Source of the DNA: M3007 sp046160345
Lineage (GTDB): Bacteria; Bacteroidota; Bacteroidia; Chitinophagales; Saprospiraceae
Assembly (NCBI GenBank): GCA_046160345.1
Contig: JBJXGO010000247.1
Coordinates: 1-64,000 of the forward strand
Direction: 5' to 3'
Length of the DNA stretch: 64,000 bases
A program made the position numbers and the translations under genes. The notes under the pieces were generated by a model. It searched no databases, was not told the origin of the DNA, and was given only the letters and a program-made list of their open reading frames with translations. Shown here piece after piece: positions 24,319-33,400 of the stretch (position 1 is the first letter of the stretch; the number at the start of each line of letters is the position of its first letter).

Positions 24319-25719
24319 CTACTCGCCCTCCTCTTCCGATTTTTTACGCCGCTTGCGGCGTGTTTTGAACAATTCCACCACTTCCTTATCGGTCAAAAAT
24401 TTAAAGTCCACAAACTGGGTGGAAACAAAACGTTTCACATCCTGGTAGTCCTTCGCGCGTTTGTCGGTGAATACTTTGAGCAATTTATCGATGTAATTCA
24501 GCGACATTTTCTCGACTTCCTGGTTAAATTCCTGATTGCCAAAGATTTGCATGTAAAGGCCAAATATTTTGGTCAACTCGAAATAATCGGCATACTCATT
24601 TTCTGTAAGCCCTTTTACCAGGCGGTCAAAATAATTGATCACCAATTGGCGCAAACATTCTGTCTCGACCGCAAGTCCTGCATGGCCATTGTAGAAATCC
24701 TTCACCGCTTCAATGGAGTCGGGGTGCACATATCCGAGGCTGTGGATTTTGTCGGCGATGCGGTAATAATCTGCAATTCGATCTTTGTACATTTTGTCTA
24801 TGGCCTGGCTCATGCGCTCGTCATTTACGGCACTGATACCGGGCGAATTGTAAAGCTGCAAGAGAAAGCGCAAATATTTGGTGTCAAATTCCTGAAAAGA
24901 ACGCCGCTCCCGCTCAAAATGGGTTGCGAAAGCCTTGCGCTCGGCCGGGTCGAAGTCTATGAAATTGCCACAAATTGAGAGCATTTCAAGGTACTCCTCG
25001 GTGCTATGGAATTCTTTTTTGTTCAAAAAATCAATTATTTGACCTTTCAGGCTCTCGTTTCCTGCCCCGGTCCCGAAGCGCTTGAGCAGAAATTGGCGGA
25101 GCGCGGAGAAATTTGATTTCATTTCGCCCAAAGTTTTGGGGAAATCTGCTGAATGATACTGCTCGTTGCGGAACTGGTTGGAGTACCGGTTATAGATGTC
25201 CTCGCGGTCCTTCAGGTCCCGGAAACGGTCTTGTTTCAACTGCTGAAGGAAATAACGGATGCGCTTGTTCTCTACCAGGCTCATCAAATTGGTGATCCAA
25301 ATATCGCTGCTGAGCGCGAAACCAACCGTGATGCTTTGGCCGATGCGCTTTTTAAGTTGTTCAAAATGAACGCTTTTGCAAATCGCAATCAATATTTCTT
25401 TAAAGTGGTCGTTGGGCCTGACATACTTGAACTGATCTGTGATCTCGTTGCGCAGCACCGAAAAGCCAAGAATACGGGGCAGGTAAAGCCCTTCAAACGG
25501 TGGCTCCAAAAGGTATTTTTCAAAGGTAACCAGCTGTAATGGGGCCTCTGATGCTACCTGGTGGTGCAAGGCTGAAAGCATCGGTTCAAACTCTGTGCGC
25601 AGGGCATTGTAATACTCGTCTTCCTCCTCTTCGAGATAGAGGGCGAGGTTTTCGGAATCCTGAATGCCTGCCGCTATTTCGTTCAGGCGGTCATAATATT
25701 GGTCGTCTAAAGCTTGCAT
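24319..25719 (-). CDS. Conserved protein of unknown function, alpha-helical
   Basis: A 466-residue cytoplasmic protein without signal or membrane segments. The start is set at MQALDDQYYDRLNEIAAG; the frame runs 28 codons further upstream, but that part contains no conserved-looking sequence and includes low-complexity basic residues. The sequence is rich in charged and aromatic residues and appears almost wholly helical (LFLQLYNSPGISAVNDERMSQAIDKMY-like stretches), ending in a basic-acidic tail (KTRRKRRKKSEEEGE). I do not recognise a domain. It sits between rpsP and lepB on the same strand, which suggests a housekeeping role but gives no function. Confidence 0.65.
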   Translation of the reverse strand: MQALDDQYYDRLNEIAAGIQDSENLALYLEEEEDEYYNALRTEFEPMLSALHHQVASEAPLQLVTFEKYLLEPPFEGLYLPRILGFSVLRNEITDQFKYVRPNDHFKEILIAICKSVHFEQLKKRIGQSITVGFALSSDIWITNLMSLVENKRIRYFLQQLKQDRFRDLKDREDIYNRYSNQFRNEQYHSADFPKTLGEMKSNFSALRQFLLKRFGTGAGNESLKGQIIDFLNKKEFHSTEEYLEMLSICGNFIDFDPAERKAFATHFERERRSFQEFDTKYLRFLLQLYNSPGISAVNDERMSQAIDKMYKDRIADYYRIADKIHSLGYVHPDSIEAVKDFYNGHAGLAVETECLRQLVINYFDRLVKGLTENEYADYFELTKIFGLYMQIFGNQEFNQEVEKMSLNYIDKLLKVFTDKRAKDYQDVKRFVSTQFVDFKFLTDKEVVELFKTRRKRRKKSEEEGE

Positions 25720-25815
25720 AATAATGTATAACGTGAGAGTTTGAGAGAAATTCGGGCTCTTGGGAGGGCCTTTGTGACTTGGGCGTTTTGCCTTAATTGT
25801 CAATGCTATTTTGAA

Positions 25816-25855
25816 AAAGACCCGATGAAGCCATCAAGGGCTTCATCAGGTCTTT
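25816..25855 (-). terminator. Rho-independent terminator of rpsP
   Basis: A 17-bp stem with one mismatch (arm AAAGACCCGATGAAGCC at 25816-25832 against the complement at 25839-25855). On the minus strand it is followed directly by TTTTTC, 53 bases after the rpsP stop. This is a textbook intrinsic terminator. Confidence 0.8.
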
Positions 25856-25907
25856 CATCGAACATGCTTCGAGGGCAAATGTAGGCAGATGCCCTGAAAA
25901 ACTTGTA

Positions 25908-26630
25908 TTATTCTTCTGTTTTTTCTTCTTCACCTGGAACTGCTTCCTCTGATGCAGCCTCTTCGGGAGCTTCAACAGGAGCCTCTTCAGCTGCTTCCAT
26001 TTCTGGGGCGGCCTCTTCAGCCACTGCTTCGGCAGATGCTTCAACAGGAGCCTCTTCAGCCGCTGCTTCGGCAGATGCTTCAACAGGAGCCTCTTCGGCC
26101 GCTGCTTCGGCAGATACTTCAACCGGAGCTTCTGCGGCTGCTTCCATTTCGGGAGCGGCCTCAATGGCTTCTTCATCTGCCGGAGCTTCTTCCACAACAG
26201 GTGCTGGCTTTACCTTTACCTTAGCGGTGCCATCCACCTTTGCCACGAATTTTTTCTTGGCATCTTTGGTATCTTCGCGTTGTTTTTCAATGCGTTGCTC
26301 TTTTTCTTCAATCCATTTTACCAACATTTCATCGGCCTTCTCTTGGTCGAAAGCACCCTTTGCAACGCCTTTTTGGAGATGTTTTTGGTACAAAACGCCT
26401 TTGAAACGAAGGATGGCGTTCACCGTATCAGTTGGTTGGGCGCCCACACCTATCCAGTGAAAAGCGCGAGCACGGTCCAATTCAATAGAAGCAGGAACGG
26501 TAAGCGGGTTGTAAGTGCCGATTTTTTCGATAAACTTCCCGTCACGGGGTGAGCGGCTATCAGCAATTACGATGTGGTAAAAAGGGGCGGCTTTGCGGCC
26601 TTTGCGTTGCAGGCGAATTTTGACTGCCAT
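25908..26630 (-). CDS. rpsP: Ribosomal protein bS16 with a long acidic Ala/Glu-rich tail
   Basis: A 240-residue small-subunit ribosomal protein. The N-terminal 80 or so residues are canonical bS16 (MAVKIRLQRKGRKAAPFYHIVIADSRSPRDGKFIEKIGTYNPL is read as the family opening; DRARAFHWIGVGAQPTDTV follows). The start is this ATG; the frame extends 56 codons upstream, but the family start and a promoter box decide it. After a helical linker (KWIEEKEQRIEKQ) comes a tail of about 90 residues made almost only of Ala, Glu, Pro, Val and Ser, built on a 13-residue unit EAPVEASAEAAAE repeated about three times. Bacterial bS16 is usually 80-90 residues; Bacteroidota forms are longer, but this tail is extreme. 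Confidence 0.93.
   Translation of the reverse strand: MAVKIRLQRKGRKAAPFYHIVIADSRSPRDGKFIEKIGTYNPLTVPASIELDRARAFHWIGVGAQPTDTVNAILRFKGVLYQKHLQKGVAKGAFDQEKADEMLVKWIEEKEQRIEKQREDTKDAKKKFVAKVDGTAKVKVKPAPVVEEAPADEEAIEAAPEMEAAAEAPVEVSAEAAAEEAPVEASAEAAAEEAPVEASAEAVAEEAAPEMEAAEEAPVEAPEEAASEEAVPGEEEKTEE
26026..26142 (-). repeat. Three 39-bp tandem repeats inside rpsP
   Basis: Three direct copies of a 39-bp unit at 26026-26064, 26065-26103 and 26104-26142; the first two differ by a single base and the third is more diverged. They encode the 13-residue Ala/Glu repeat in the bS16 tail. The repeat keeps the reading frame, so copy number could vary without breaking the protein. Confidence 0.85.
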
Positions 26631-26708
26631 GGTTTGAAATTGAAAATTTAAATGAGAAATTCTCGCCCGGCTACTTATTTGAAATAGCACCGGGCTTTTC
26701 GAGGGGCG

Positions 26709-26741
26709 CAAAGGTAAGAAAACCACAATTAAATAACCAAA
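26709..26741 (-). promoter_or_regulatory. rpsP promoter, TTTG-N21-TAccTTTG
   Basis: On the minus strand TTTG (26741-26738) and TAccTTTG (26716-26709) are separated by 21 bases, a full match to the Bacteroidota -33/-7 promoter. It lies about 79 bases upstream of the rpsP ATG. This is the best promoter in the window. Confidence 0.7.
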
Positions 26742-26776
26742 TAAGATTTGTTTTTCTTCGCTTTCAAAATAATGAA

Positions 26777-26833
26777 GGTGGCTGATAAGTGGTGGCATGA
26801 CCTAAAAGCCCATGCCACCACTTATCAGCCACC
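26777..26833 (-). terminator. Perfect 23-bp inverted repeat between the SH3 gene and rpsP
   Basis: Arms at 26777-26799 and 26811-26833 pair perfectly over 23 bp around an 11-base loop. On the minus strand it lies 72 bases after the SH3 gene stop and is followed by a T-rich stretch (TTCATTATTTT), then by the rpsP promoter. Most likely a strong terminator insulating rpsP. Confidence 0.65.
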
Positions 26834-26905
26834 CTCCGTTCAGCCTTAAAAAACTTACTTTTTTAACGCCAAACACTCAAAATGCCATTCATGTTAGGAC
26901 TCCAG

Positions 26906-27679
26906 TCAATCGCCACCCCATTCCGAGACGACTATCATCATGTTTCTACAGAAAAAAATATCAAGTACCATATTGGAGAAACCCTGGTAAAAGAAACTTA
27001 ATCGGACCAATCCTGAACTGCGATCAAAACCGGAATATTTGAACCATTCGGCGTTTTCCGTGTGTGATTTTTTTTGAAGGTTTAGAAAATAGTCCAGCAA
27101 CAAAAAGCCGTCATGTTCGCTTAAATGGGGAAACACCCACGTCGTTTCCTCAAATTTTTTGTTGCCATGCTTAAGAAAAGTGCCATCGCCAAAAATGGTT
27201 GCCGTGTCGTCGTCAAGCAAGGCGCCGTGTTTTTGGACATAATAATTGTGCAGGGCTTTCATGCCTTCAGCAACGGTTGGGAATTCGCCTTCTTTCTCAA
27301 TGGGTAACACATTGGGCGGCATTCCGCTCAGGTAGCCGTCGAATAAAAAACCTTCTATCCCAAGGTGTTTTGTCCTGATCCAAGAGCCCCAGAGATTGTA
27401 GGGATCCATGTTGGGAGAATAGTCCCACAAATCCAGTTTAACCCGGACAGGCTCCTCGTAATCGCCTCCAATCTCACTAAATCCTTTTTCCATCTGGGCA
27501 TAGCTTAGAAATTCAATGGGCGTGCCGTAGGGCAATTCGGCAAGTATCTCGCCTTTGAAATCGGGCGTTTTACGAAGATTGAGGTTTGAACTTGCCCATA
27601 CATACTGCTGAGCTGGAAGAATCTGGATGCTTAAAAAAGCAAATGCAACAAAAAACGACAATGAACCAGTTTGTTTCAT
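26906..27679 (-). CDS. Secreted SH3-domain protein
   Basis: A 257-residue exported protein. The signal peptide (SFFVAFAFLSIQILPAQ) is followed at about 25-60 by a bacterial SH3-type domain (YVWASSNLNLRKTPDFKGEILAELPYGTPIEFL), as found in proteins that bind cell-wall peptides. The remainder contains WGSWIRTKHLGIEGFLFDGYLSG, a second half of the SH3 fold, followed by a region I do not recognise (GMKALHNYYVQKHGALL ... FFCRNMMIVVSEWGGD). The role could be envelope-associated ligand binding; this is inference from the domain only. It is transcribed divergently from the isomerase gene. Confidence 0.7.
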   Translation of the reverse strand: MKQTGSLSFFVAFAFLSIQILPAQQYVWASSNLNLRKTPDFKGEILAELPYGTPIEFLSYAQMEKGFSEIGGDYEEPVRVKLDLWDYSPNMDPYNLWGSWIRTKHLGIEGFLFDGYLSGMPPNVLPIEKEGEFPTVAEGMKALHNYYVQKHGALLDDDTATIFGDGTFLKHGNKKFEETTWVFPHLSEHDGFLLLDYFLNLQKKSHTENAEWFKYSGFDRSSGLVRLSFFYQGFSNMVLDIFFCRNMMIVVSEWGGD

Positions 27680-27753
27680 GAATAATAAGGCATTGTTGAG
27701 TGAGCATCGAGAAAACGTTTAAAATTACATCATTATGCCGGAAGCTGAGTTAT

Positions 27754-27761
27754 TAGTTTTG
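27754..27761 (+). promoter_or_regulatory. Candidate -7 box of the phosphosugar isomerase gene
   Basis: TAgtTTTG matches TAnnTTTG, 53 bases upstream of the ATG in the divergent intergenic region. No clear TTTG at -33. Confidence 0.45.
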
Positions 27762-27814
27762 CGCCTCGAAATTCCACCATTCAATCAATCGCACATTTAC
27801 TCACTCATTCATAC

Positions 27815-28801
27815 ATGGATAAAATGATTGCCCGCTTCCCAGCCCAATTGGGGGAAGCCCTCGAAATTGCTCAAAAAATCGTATTAAAAAAACACGGTTC
27901 TCCCTTCCGTTCGGTCTTTATCTCCGGCCTGGGCGGCAGCGGTATCGGCGGCGGATTTGTTCAGGATTTTGTTCGGAGCACCTGCAAACTTCCTGTTGTG
28001 GTCAGCAAAGGCTACCAGGCTCCGGCCTGGGTGAATAAACACACGCTTGCCATCTGTTCGTCTTATAGCGGCAACACAGAAGAAACGCTCAGCACCTTTG
28101 ATCAACTCAGCAGCACCGGCGCAAAAATCGTTTGCATCGCTTCCGGCGGAAAACTCATCGAACTGGCCAAAAAACACGGCTATGATTATGTACAATTGCC
28201 TGGTGGTTGGAGCAGTCCTCGGGCTTGCCTCGGTTATTCTGTGGTTGCGCAACTGGGTGTTTTCCGCGCTGCCAAACTTATTCCTGGCAAATTGTTGAAC
28301 AACATAGCTTCTGCTCAAAAACTCCTCACCCGGGACCAAACCGCCATCCAAAAACATGCCCGCAAAATAGCCGGGTTCCTTTTCGGCAAAACCCCCGTGC
28401 TTTACATCGCCGACCATGCCGAAGCGGTGGCGGTGCGTTGGCGCCAACAGATCAATGAAAACGCCAAAATGCTTTGCTGGCACCATGTCGTCCCTGAAAT
28501 GAACCACAACGAACTGGTGGGCTGGCGCGACCAACGCCCCGATGTGGCCGTGATCTGGCTTCGCAATCACGACGATCACCCGCGTACATCTATACGCACG
28601 GATATCAACAAAGACATCGTAGAACATTACACACAGACTTCTATTGAGGTGTATTCCAAAGGCAAATCTCAAATCGAAAAAGCGCTATGGTTGGTGCATT
28701 TGGGAGATTGGGTCTCGGTGTACCTTGCTGAATTGCGGAACGTAGATACTGTGGAGATCAAAGTGATCGACTTCCTGAAAGGGGAATTGGCTAAGCTGTG
28801 A
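27815..28801 (+). CDS. Bifunctional phosphoglucose/phosphomannose isomerase family (SIS domain)
   Basis: A 328-residue cytoplasmic SIS-domain enzyme predicted to interconvert fructose-6-phosphate with glucose-6-phosphate and mannose-6-phosphate. The phosphosugar-binding motifs are clear: SGLGGSGIGGGF near 35, ICSSYSGNTEETLSTF near 88-103, and LPGGWSSPRACLGYS. The C-terminal SIS half contains NENAKMLCWHHVVPEMNHNELVGW, diagnostic of the archaeal-type bifunctional PGI/PMI family (TIGR02128). Length fits the family (about 300-350). The gene stands alone between a divergent SH3 gene and a convergent hydrolase gene. Whether it is the main PGI of the cell cannot be judged from here. Confidence 0.88.
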   Translation: MDKMIARFPAQLGEALEIAQKIVLKKHGSPFRSVFISGLGGSGIGGGFVQDFVRSTCKLPVVVSKGYQAPAWVNKHTLAICSSYSGNTEETLSTFDQLSSTGAKIVCIASGGKLIELAKKHGYDYVQLPGGWSSPRACLGYSVVAQLGVFRAAKLIPGKLLNNIASAQKLLTRDQTAIQKHARKIAGFLFGKTPVLYIADHAEAVAVRWRQQINENAKMLCWHHVVPEMNHNELVGWRDQRPDVAVIWLRNHDDHPRTSIRTDINKDIVEHYTQTSIEVYSKGKSQIEKALWLVHLGDWVSVYLAELRNVDTVEIKVIDFLKGELAKL

Positions 28802-28816
28802 TATGTTTTTTGAACC

Positions 28817-28853
28817 GAGCTGATACCTCTAAAGCAGGAGGAGGTATCAGCTC
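28817..28853. terminator. Hairpin between convergent isomerase and hydrolase genes
   Basis: A perfect 13-bp inverted repeat (GAGCTGATACCTC and complement) with an 11-base loop. The right arm overlaps the TGA stop of the minus-strand hydrolase gene. It probably terminates both convergent transcripts. Confidence 0.65.
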
Positions 28854-30309
28854 AGCGTTGCACCACTAATTTTTCTACCCGAGCCCCTCCCTTCACGAGG
28901 AATCGAACCAGGTAAATCCCATTTGGTATCTCTGAAATATTCAATGAATGCGCACCCGCGCTCAATAGCTCGGTTTTTATCAATTTACCGTTGAAATCCA
29001 CAATTTCAATACGGCATTCAGCGGGCAGTTCGCTGGTAGATATCACGTCCTGAGCCGGATTTGGTGCAATGCTATAATTCTGGCTGTTTGCAGGAGTTGA
29101 AGTTTTTACTGTTCCAATTTGCTGATATCCAAGGAAAAAGATCAGGGTATTGGTCATGGCCGGCACGTAACATTCGCCGTGGTCTGCCGTAGGCAATACA
29201 TCACTGATGGCAAAATTGGTTATGCCCGCAGCCAGGAATGAATCCCGTGCCAGCAGGCTGTTTCGGTAGGGTACCTGATCGTCTTCCATGCAATAGAAAA
29301 GCCGGAAGGGAGCCTTGGGCAACCAGTTTCCGTCGTAGGTGTCATTGGCATCCAGAGCAAGATTGATGGGATGGTCGGGGTTGGTCTGAACAGCCTGAAT
29401 GATGCTTTCCTGCAACATCTTGAAAGGCCGGGAAGCGCCTTCGTTGGTGGTCAGGGTTGCGATCAATTGATTGTTCAAACTGGACAAATTGATTTGGCCC
29501 TCATAAAATGACTGGATCATCGCTGCATAAGCCGGTTTGAACACCTCACCCACATCATTGAACAGGTTGCCATACACCGTTTGGTACGATAAAGCTGTGT
29601 TTGGAATATAAGCCGGGTAGAAATACACGGCATCGGTGAGGATCAAATCCCGCATTACCCCGGAAATGCTATACGGCCCGGACATGGGCGCTGCCGCGGT
29701 CACTTCAAATTCCTGTGTTGGGTCTTGCTCAATGGCCCGGTGCAATGCCATTGCCCCGTGCCCCCCCTGTGAGTAGCCCGTGATGAACAACTGATTGTTC
29801 GTAACCACTTGATTCTGCTGCAAAAACTGTTCTCCTGCACGCAACATATCCATCGCAGCCCAGGCCTCGCTTTCTGCATGGACATACGGGTGAAAGCCCT
29901 TTGAGCTGTTCCCCAGGCCCAGATAATCCGGCAAGAACGCTACATAGCCGAGTCCGGCAAACAATTGCCCAACGATTCCCTCTCCATCTGTGAGCACATT
30001 GAGGGAAGGTACGTCCTGCCTGGAGCCGGAGGTGCCGTGTTGATACACCAATCGAGGGTAGATCCGCGATGGATTGTCTGGCATCGCAAGCAGTCCCGAA
30101 GCTGTGTCCAGCACCCCCTGTACACTTTTTGTGGTGTAGGTGATACTGTAATACTTTGCACCATATTGGATAAAGGGCAGGTTGTTGAATTCAACAAACA
30201 ATTCTGCCTGGGTTTTTTGGCCTAGAAATGTGGCAGAAACAAGTGTTTGAGCGGGAAGGGAGTTGCTCAAGTTCAAGGCGATCAGTAAAACAAGGGTAAT
30301 TATGCGCAT
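28852..30309 (-). CDS. T9SS-exported alpha/beta hydrolase (secretory lipase-like)
   Basis: A 485-residue secreted enzyme. The start is at MRIITLVLLIALNLSNS, where a signal peptide begins; the longer frame adds 28 codons, including a candidate promoter. The catalytic domain (about 22-400) has HGTSGSRQ (oxyanion region near 91), the nucleophile elbow GYSQGGHGA (Ser near 180), MEDDQVPY (likely Asp) and ADHGECYVPA (likely His). This matches esterases of the secretory lipase/LIP type that act on ester-linked acyl groups. A type A sorting domain (SIAPNPAQDVIS ... NGIYLVRFLVKGG) covers the last 75 residues and predicts export by T9SS. The substrate is unknown. Confidence 0.82.
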   Translation of the reverse strand: MRIITLVLLIALNLSNSLPAQTLVSATFLGQKTQAELFVEFNNLPFIQYGAKYYSITYTTKSVQGVLDTASGLLAMPDNPSRIYPRLVYQHGTSGSRQDVPSLNVLTDGEGIVGQLFAGLGYVAFLPDYLGLGNSSKGFHPYVHAESEAWAAMDMLRAGEQFLQQNQVVTNNQLFITGYSQGGHGAMALHRAIEQDPTQEFEVTAAAPMSGPYSISGVMRDLILTDAVYFYPAYIPNTALSYQTVYGNLFNDVGEVFKPAYAAMIQSFYEGQINLSSLNNQLIATLTTNEGASRPFKMLQESIIQAVQTNPDHPINLALDANDTYDGNWLPKAPFRLFYCMEDDQVPYRNSLLARDSFLAAGITNFAISDVLPTADHGECYVPAMTNTLIFFLGYQQIGTVKTSTPANSQNYSIAPNPAQDVISTSELPAECRIEIVDFNGKLIKTELLSAGAHSLNISEIPNGIYLVRFLVKGGARVEKLVVQR

Positions 30310-30348
30310 AGAAAACCTGGTAAGTAATTTTAAAAATGGAATAAGGGT

Positions 30349-30356
30349 CAAAACTA
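30349..30356 (-). promoter_or_regulatory. Candidate -7 box of the hydrolase gene
   Basis: TAgtTTTG on the minus strand matches TAnnTTTG, about 40 bases upstream of the chosen ATG. It falls inside the longer open frame, which supports the shorter start. Confidence 0.45.
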
Positions 30357-30384
30357 AGAAGTTAACATTATTCCTATCCTTTTT

Positions 30385-30392
30385 TACCTTCA
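30385..30392 (+). promoter_or_regulatory. Weak candidate -7 box of the amidohydrolase gene
   Basis: TAccTTCA, a two-mismatch form of TAnnTTTG, lies 22 bases upstream of the ATG. Listed because similar TAccTTCG and TAccTTTG boxes precede other genes in the window. Confidence 0.25.
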
Positions 30393-30414
30393 CGCCGCAA
30401 AAATTTTCTATTCC

Positions 30415-33400
30415 ATGATAAAATCGACCAGGCTCTGCCTTTTGTTTGCCTTATCGTTCATTGTTTACTGTTCATCGCTTAAGGCCCAGATCACCTTTCC
30501 TACCCCTGCTCCTTCCGATGAACGCACGGGTTTGCACGCTTTCACCAATGCAACTATTTACATTGATTACAAAACCCGTGTGGAAGGCGCTACGCTGCTC
30601 ATCCGCGACGGAAAAGTGGAGGCTGCCGGGCTTAATGTAGCAGTTCCAAAAGATGCGGTCACCCATGATTGCACGGGTAAAACCATTTACCCTTCTTTTA
30701 TTGATTTATATGCCACAGATTATGGGCTTGCGGTGCCACCCCGCGGCGAAGGTGGTGGAGGCTTTGGCAGGCCGGCACAACCCTTTTCCAACAAAAAAGG
30801 CGCTTACAGTTGGAATCAGGCCCTGCGGCCAGAATATAGCGCAGCTGCCGAGTTTTCAAATGATTCCAAAGCCGCCGAAGAATGGCGCAAACTGGGTTTT
30901 GGGGCCTTGCTCACCCACCGGGCCGATGGTATTTGCCGAGGAACTGGCGCACTTGTTTTGCCTGGGGATCTGCGCGAACACGAGCTGATCTTAAGCGAAA
31001 AAGCCAGCCAGCACTTTTCGTTTATCAAAGGAATCAGCACCCAAAGTTACCCCTCTTCGCTCATGGGCATCATTGCCTTGTTGCGCCAAACTTATTTAGA
31101 CGGACAATGGTATAAATCAACGGGTTACAAAGAAGAAGAAAACCTTTCGATGGACGCCTGGAATGCCGCTCAAAGCCTCCCGCAGATTTTTGAAGCAGGC
31201 GAAAAACTCGATGTATTGCGCATTTCCCGACTGGGTCAGGAATTTGGCGCCAAATACATCGTCAAATCTGCAGGCGACGATTACCAGCGCCTCAGCGAGA
31301 TCGTACTGACAGGCTTTCCCCTTATCGTTCCGCTCAATTTCCCGGAAGGTTACGATGTGCGCGATCCTTTTGATGCGCTCAACACACCTCTAAAGGACCT
31401 TAAACACTGGGAACTAGCCCCTGCTAACCCTGCTCGTTTGCAATCTGCAGGAATTCCTTTTTGTCTTACTTCCCATGGATTGAAGGAAAAATCCAAATTC
31501 TGGGAAAACCTGCGGAAAGCCATTGAATATGGGCTGGATGAGGAAACGGCGCTAAAAGCCTTGCTTTACAATCCAGCCAATTTTGTAAACGCTTATACCC
31601 AAATTGGAAGCCTGGAACCTGGCAAAACGGCCAATTTTATTCTTACTAACGGGAGCATTTTCAAGGCCGAAACCAAGATTCAGGAAAACTGGGTGAAAGG
31701 CCGCGCTTTTGATGTTTCGGTGGATAAATCCTTCCCAAAAAGCAATATGGGCAGTTATAATTTGAAGGTTGAAAATGAATCTTACACCCTGACTATCAAA
31801 GGAAAATCCGAATCGCCGGAGGCACAGATCATGAAGCCTGACAGTTCCAAGGTCAAGGCCAATTTTAGCTACCACCCAAGCGGTCTCGTTTCACTTTCTT
31901 TCCAGCCAGACTCCCTTAAAAAAGGATTTGTGTCACTTTCAGGCACGGTCGGGAACAAGGTCATGTCCGGAAATGGCACCCTCCAGGATGGGTCCTGGAT
32001 CTCCTGGTCGGCCAGCTATGCCAATCCAGCAGAGCCTGAAAAACCAAAAAAGCAAGAGGCCGTTTCAACGCCGCCTACCCTGGGCGATGTGACTTACCCC
32101 TTCACAGCTTTCGGTTGGAAGGAAAAACCACGGGTTCAAACTGTTTTGATTCAAAACACCACAGTTTGGACGAGCGAAAAAGAAGGCGTACTCGCCAATA
32201 CAGACGTGCTTATCTCTAACGGAAAAATTCAAAAAGTGGGACGTAAACTCCCTGTGCAAGACAACGCCATCCTGATCAATGGCGAAGGCAAACACCTGAC
32301 TGCAGGCATCATTGACGAGCATTCGCACATTGCTGCCACCCGTAATATCAACGAAGGCACACAGGAATCCTCTGCTGAAGTTAGGATTGGCGATGTAATT
32401 GATTCTGAGGATATTGACATCTACCGGCAGTTGGCTGGAGGCGTAACGAGCAGCCATATACTTCATGGTTCGGCCAATCCGATTGGCGGCCAAACCCAAT
32501 TGCTCAAACTCCGTTGGGGCTTTTCGCCAGAGGAAATGAAATTTCAAAACTGGCCGGGGTTTATCAAATTTGCGCTTGGTGAAAACGTAAAACAAAGCAA
32601 TTGGGGCCGTGAAGGCGGCAGTCGGTACCCACAAACCCGGATGGGCGTGGAGCAAGTTTATATCGATTACTTCGCCCGTGCCCAGGAGTACGCACGCCTG
32701 AAAAATTCTGGCAAACCCTTCCGCAGGGATCTTGAACTGGATGCACTTTCCGAGATCCTGGATTCCAAAAGATTCATCACCTGTCACTCCTACGTTCAAT
32801 CCGAGATCACCATGATGATGCGGGTGGCAGAGCAGTATAAATTCAAGTTGAATACCTTCACCCACATTCTGGAGGGGTATAAAGTGGCCGATAAAATGGC
32901 GAAACACGGCGCAGGGGCATCCTCGTTTGCCGATTGGTGGGCTTATAAATTTGAGGTTTATGACGCCATTCCGTATAGTCCGAAAATGATGGCCGACCGA
33001 GGTGTGGTCGTTGCAATAAACTCCGACGATGCCGAAATGGCCCGTCGCCTGAATCAGGAGGCCGCCAAATCTGTTATGTACGCCGGCATGAACGAACACG
33101 ATGCCTGGAAAATGGTGACCATCAATCCGGCTAAGCTGCTTCATGTGGACAACCAAACCGGCAGCATCAAAAGCGGCAAAGATGCTGACCTTGTTTTGTG
33201 GAACGACAATCCGCTGTCTGTTTATGCCAAGGCAGAAAAAACCTGGGTGGATGGCATTTTATTCTTTGACCGTCAAGAAGATATGAAACATCAGGAGGAA
33301 GTGCAAAAGGAACGGGCGCGCATAATCCAGAAACTGCAGGCGGAGAAAAAAGGCGGAGAAGGAGGCGAAAAACCAAGCCGCCCGAAGCAGCATTATCATT

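Noticed and set aside
27884..28672. Open frame of 262 codons on the minus strand
   Set aside because: Antisense shadow of the phosphosugar isomerase gene, whose motifs are unmistakable.
32065..33156. Long open frame (363 codons) on the minus strand
   Set aside because: It lies wholly inside the amidohydrolase gene in antisense and has no recognisable protein features; high coding density on the plus strand leaves such shadows.
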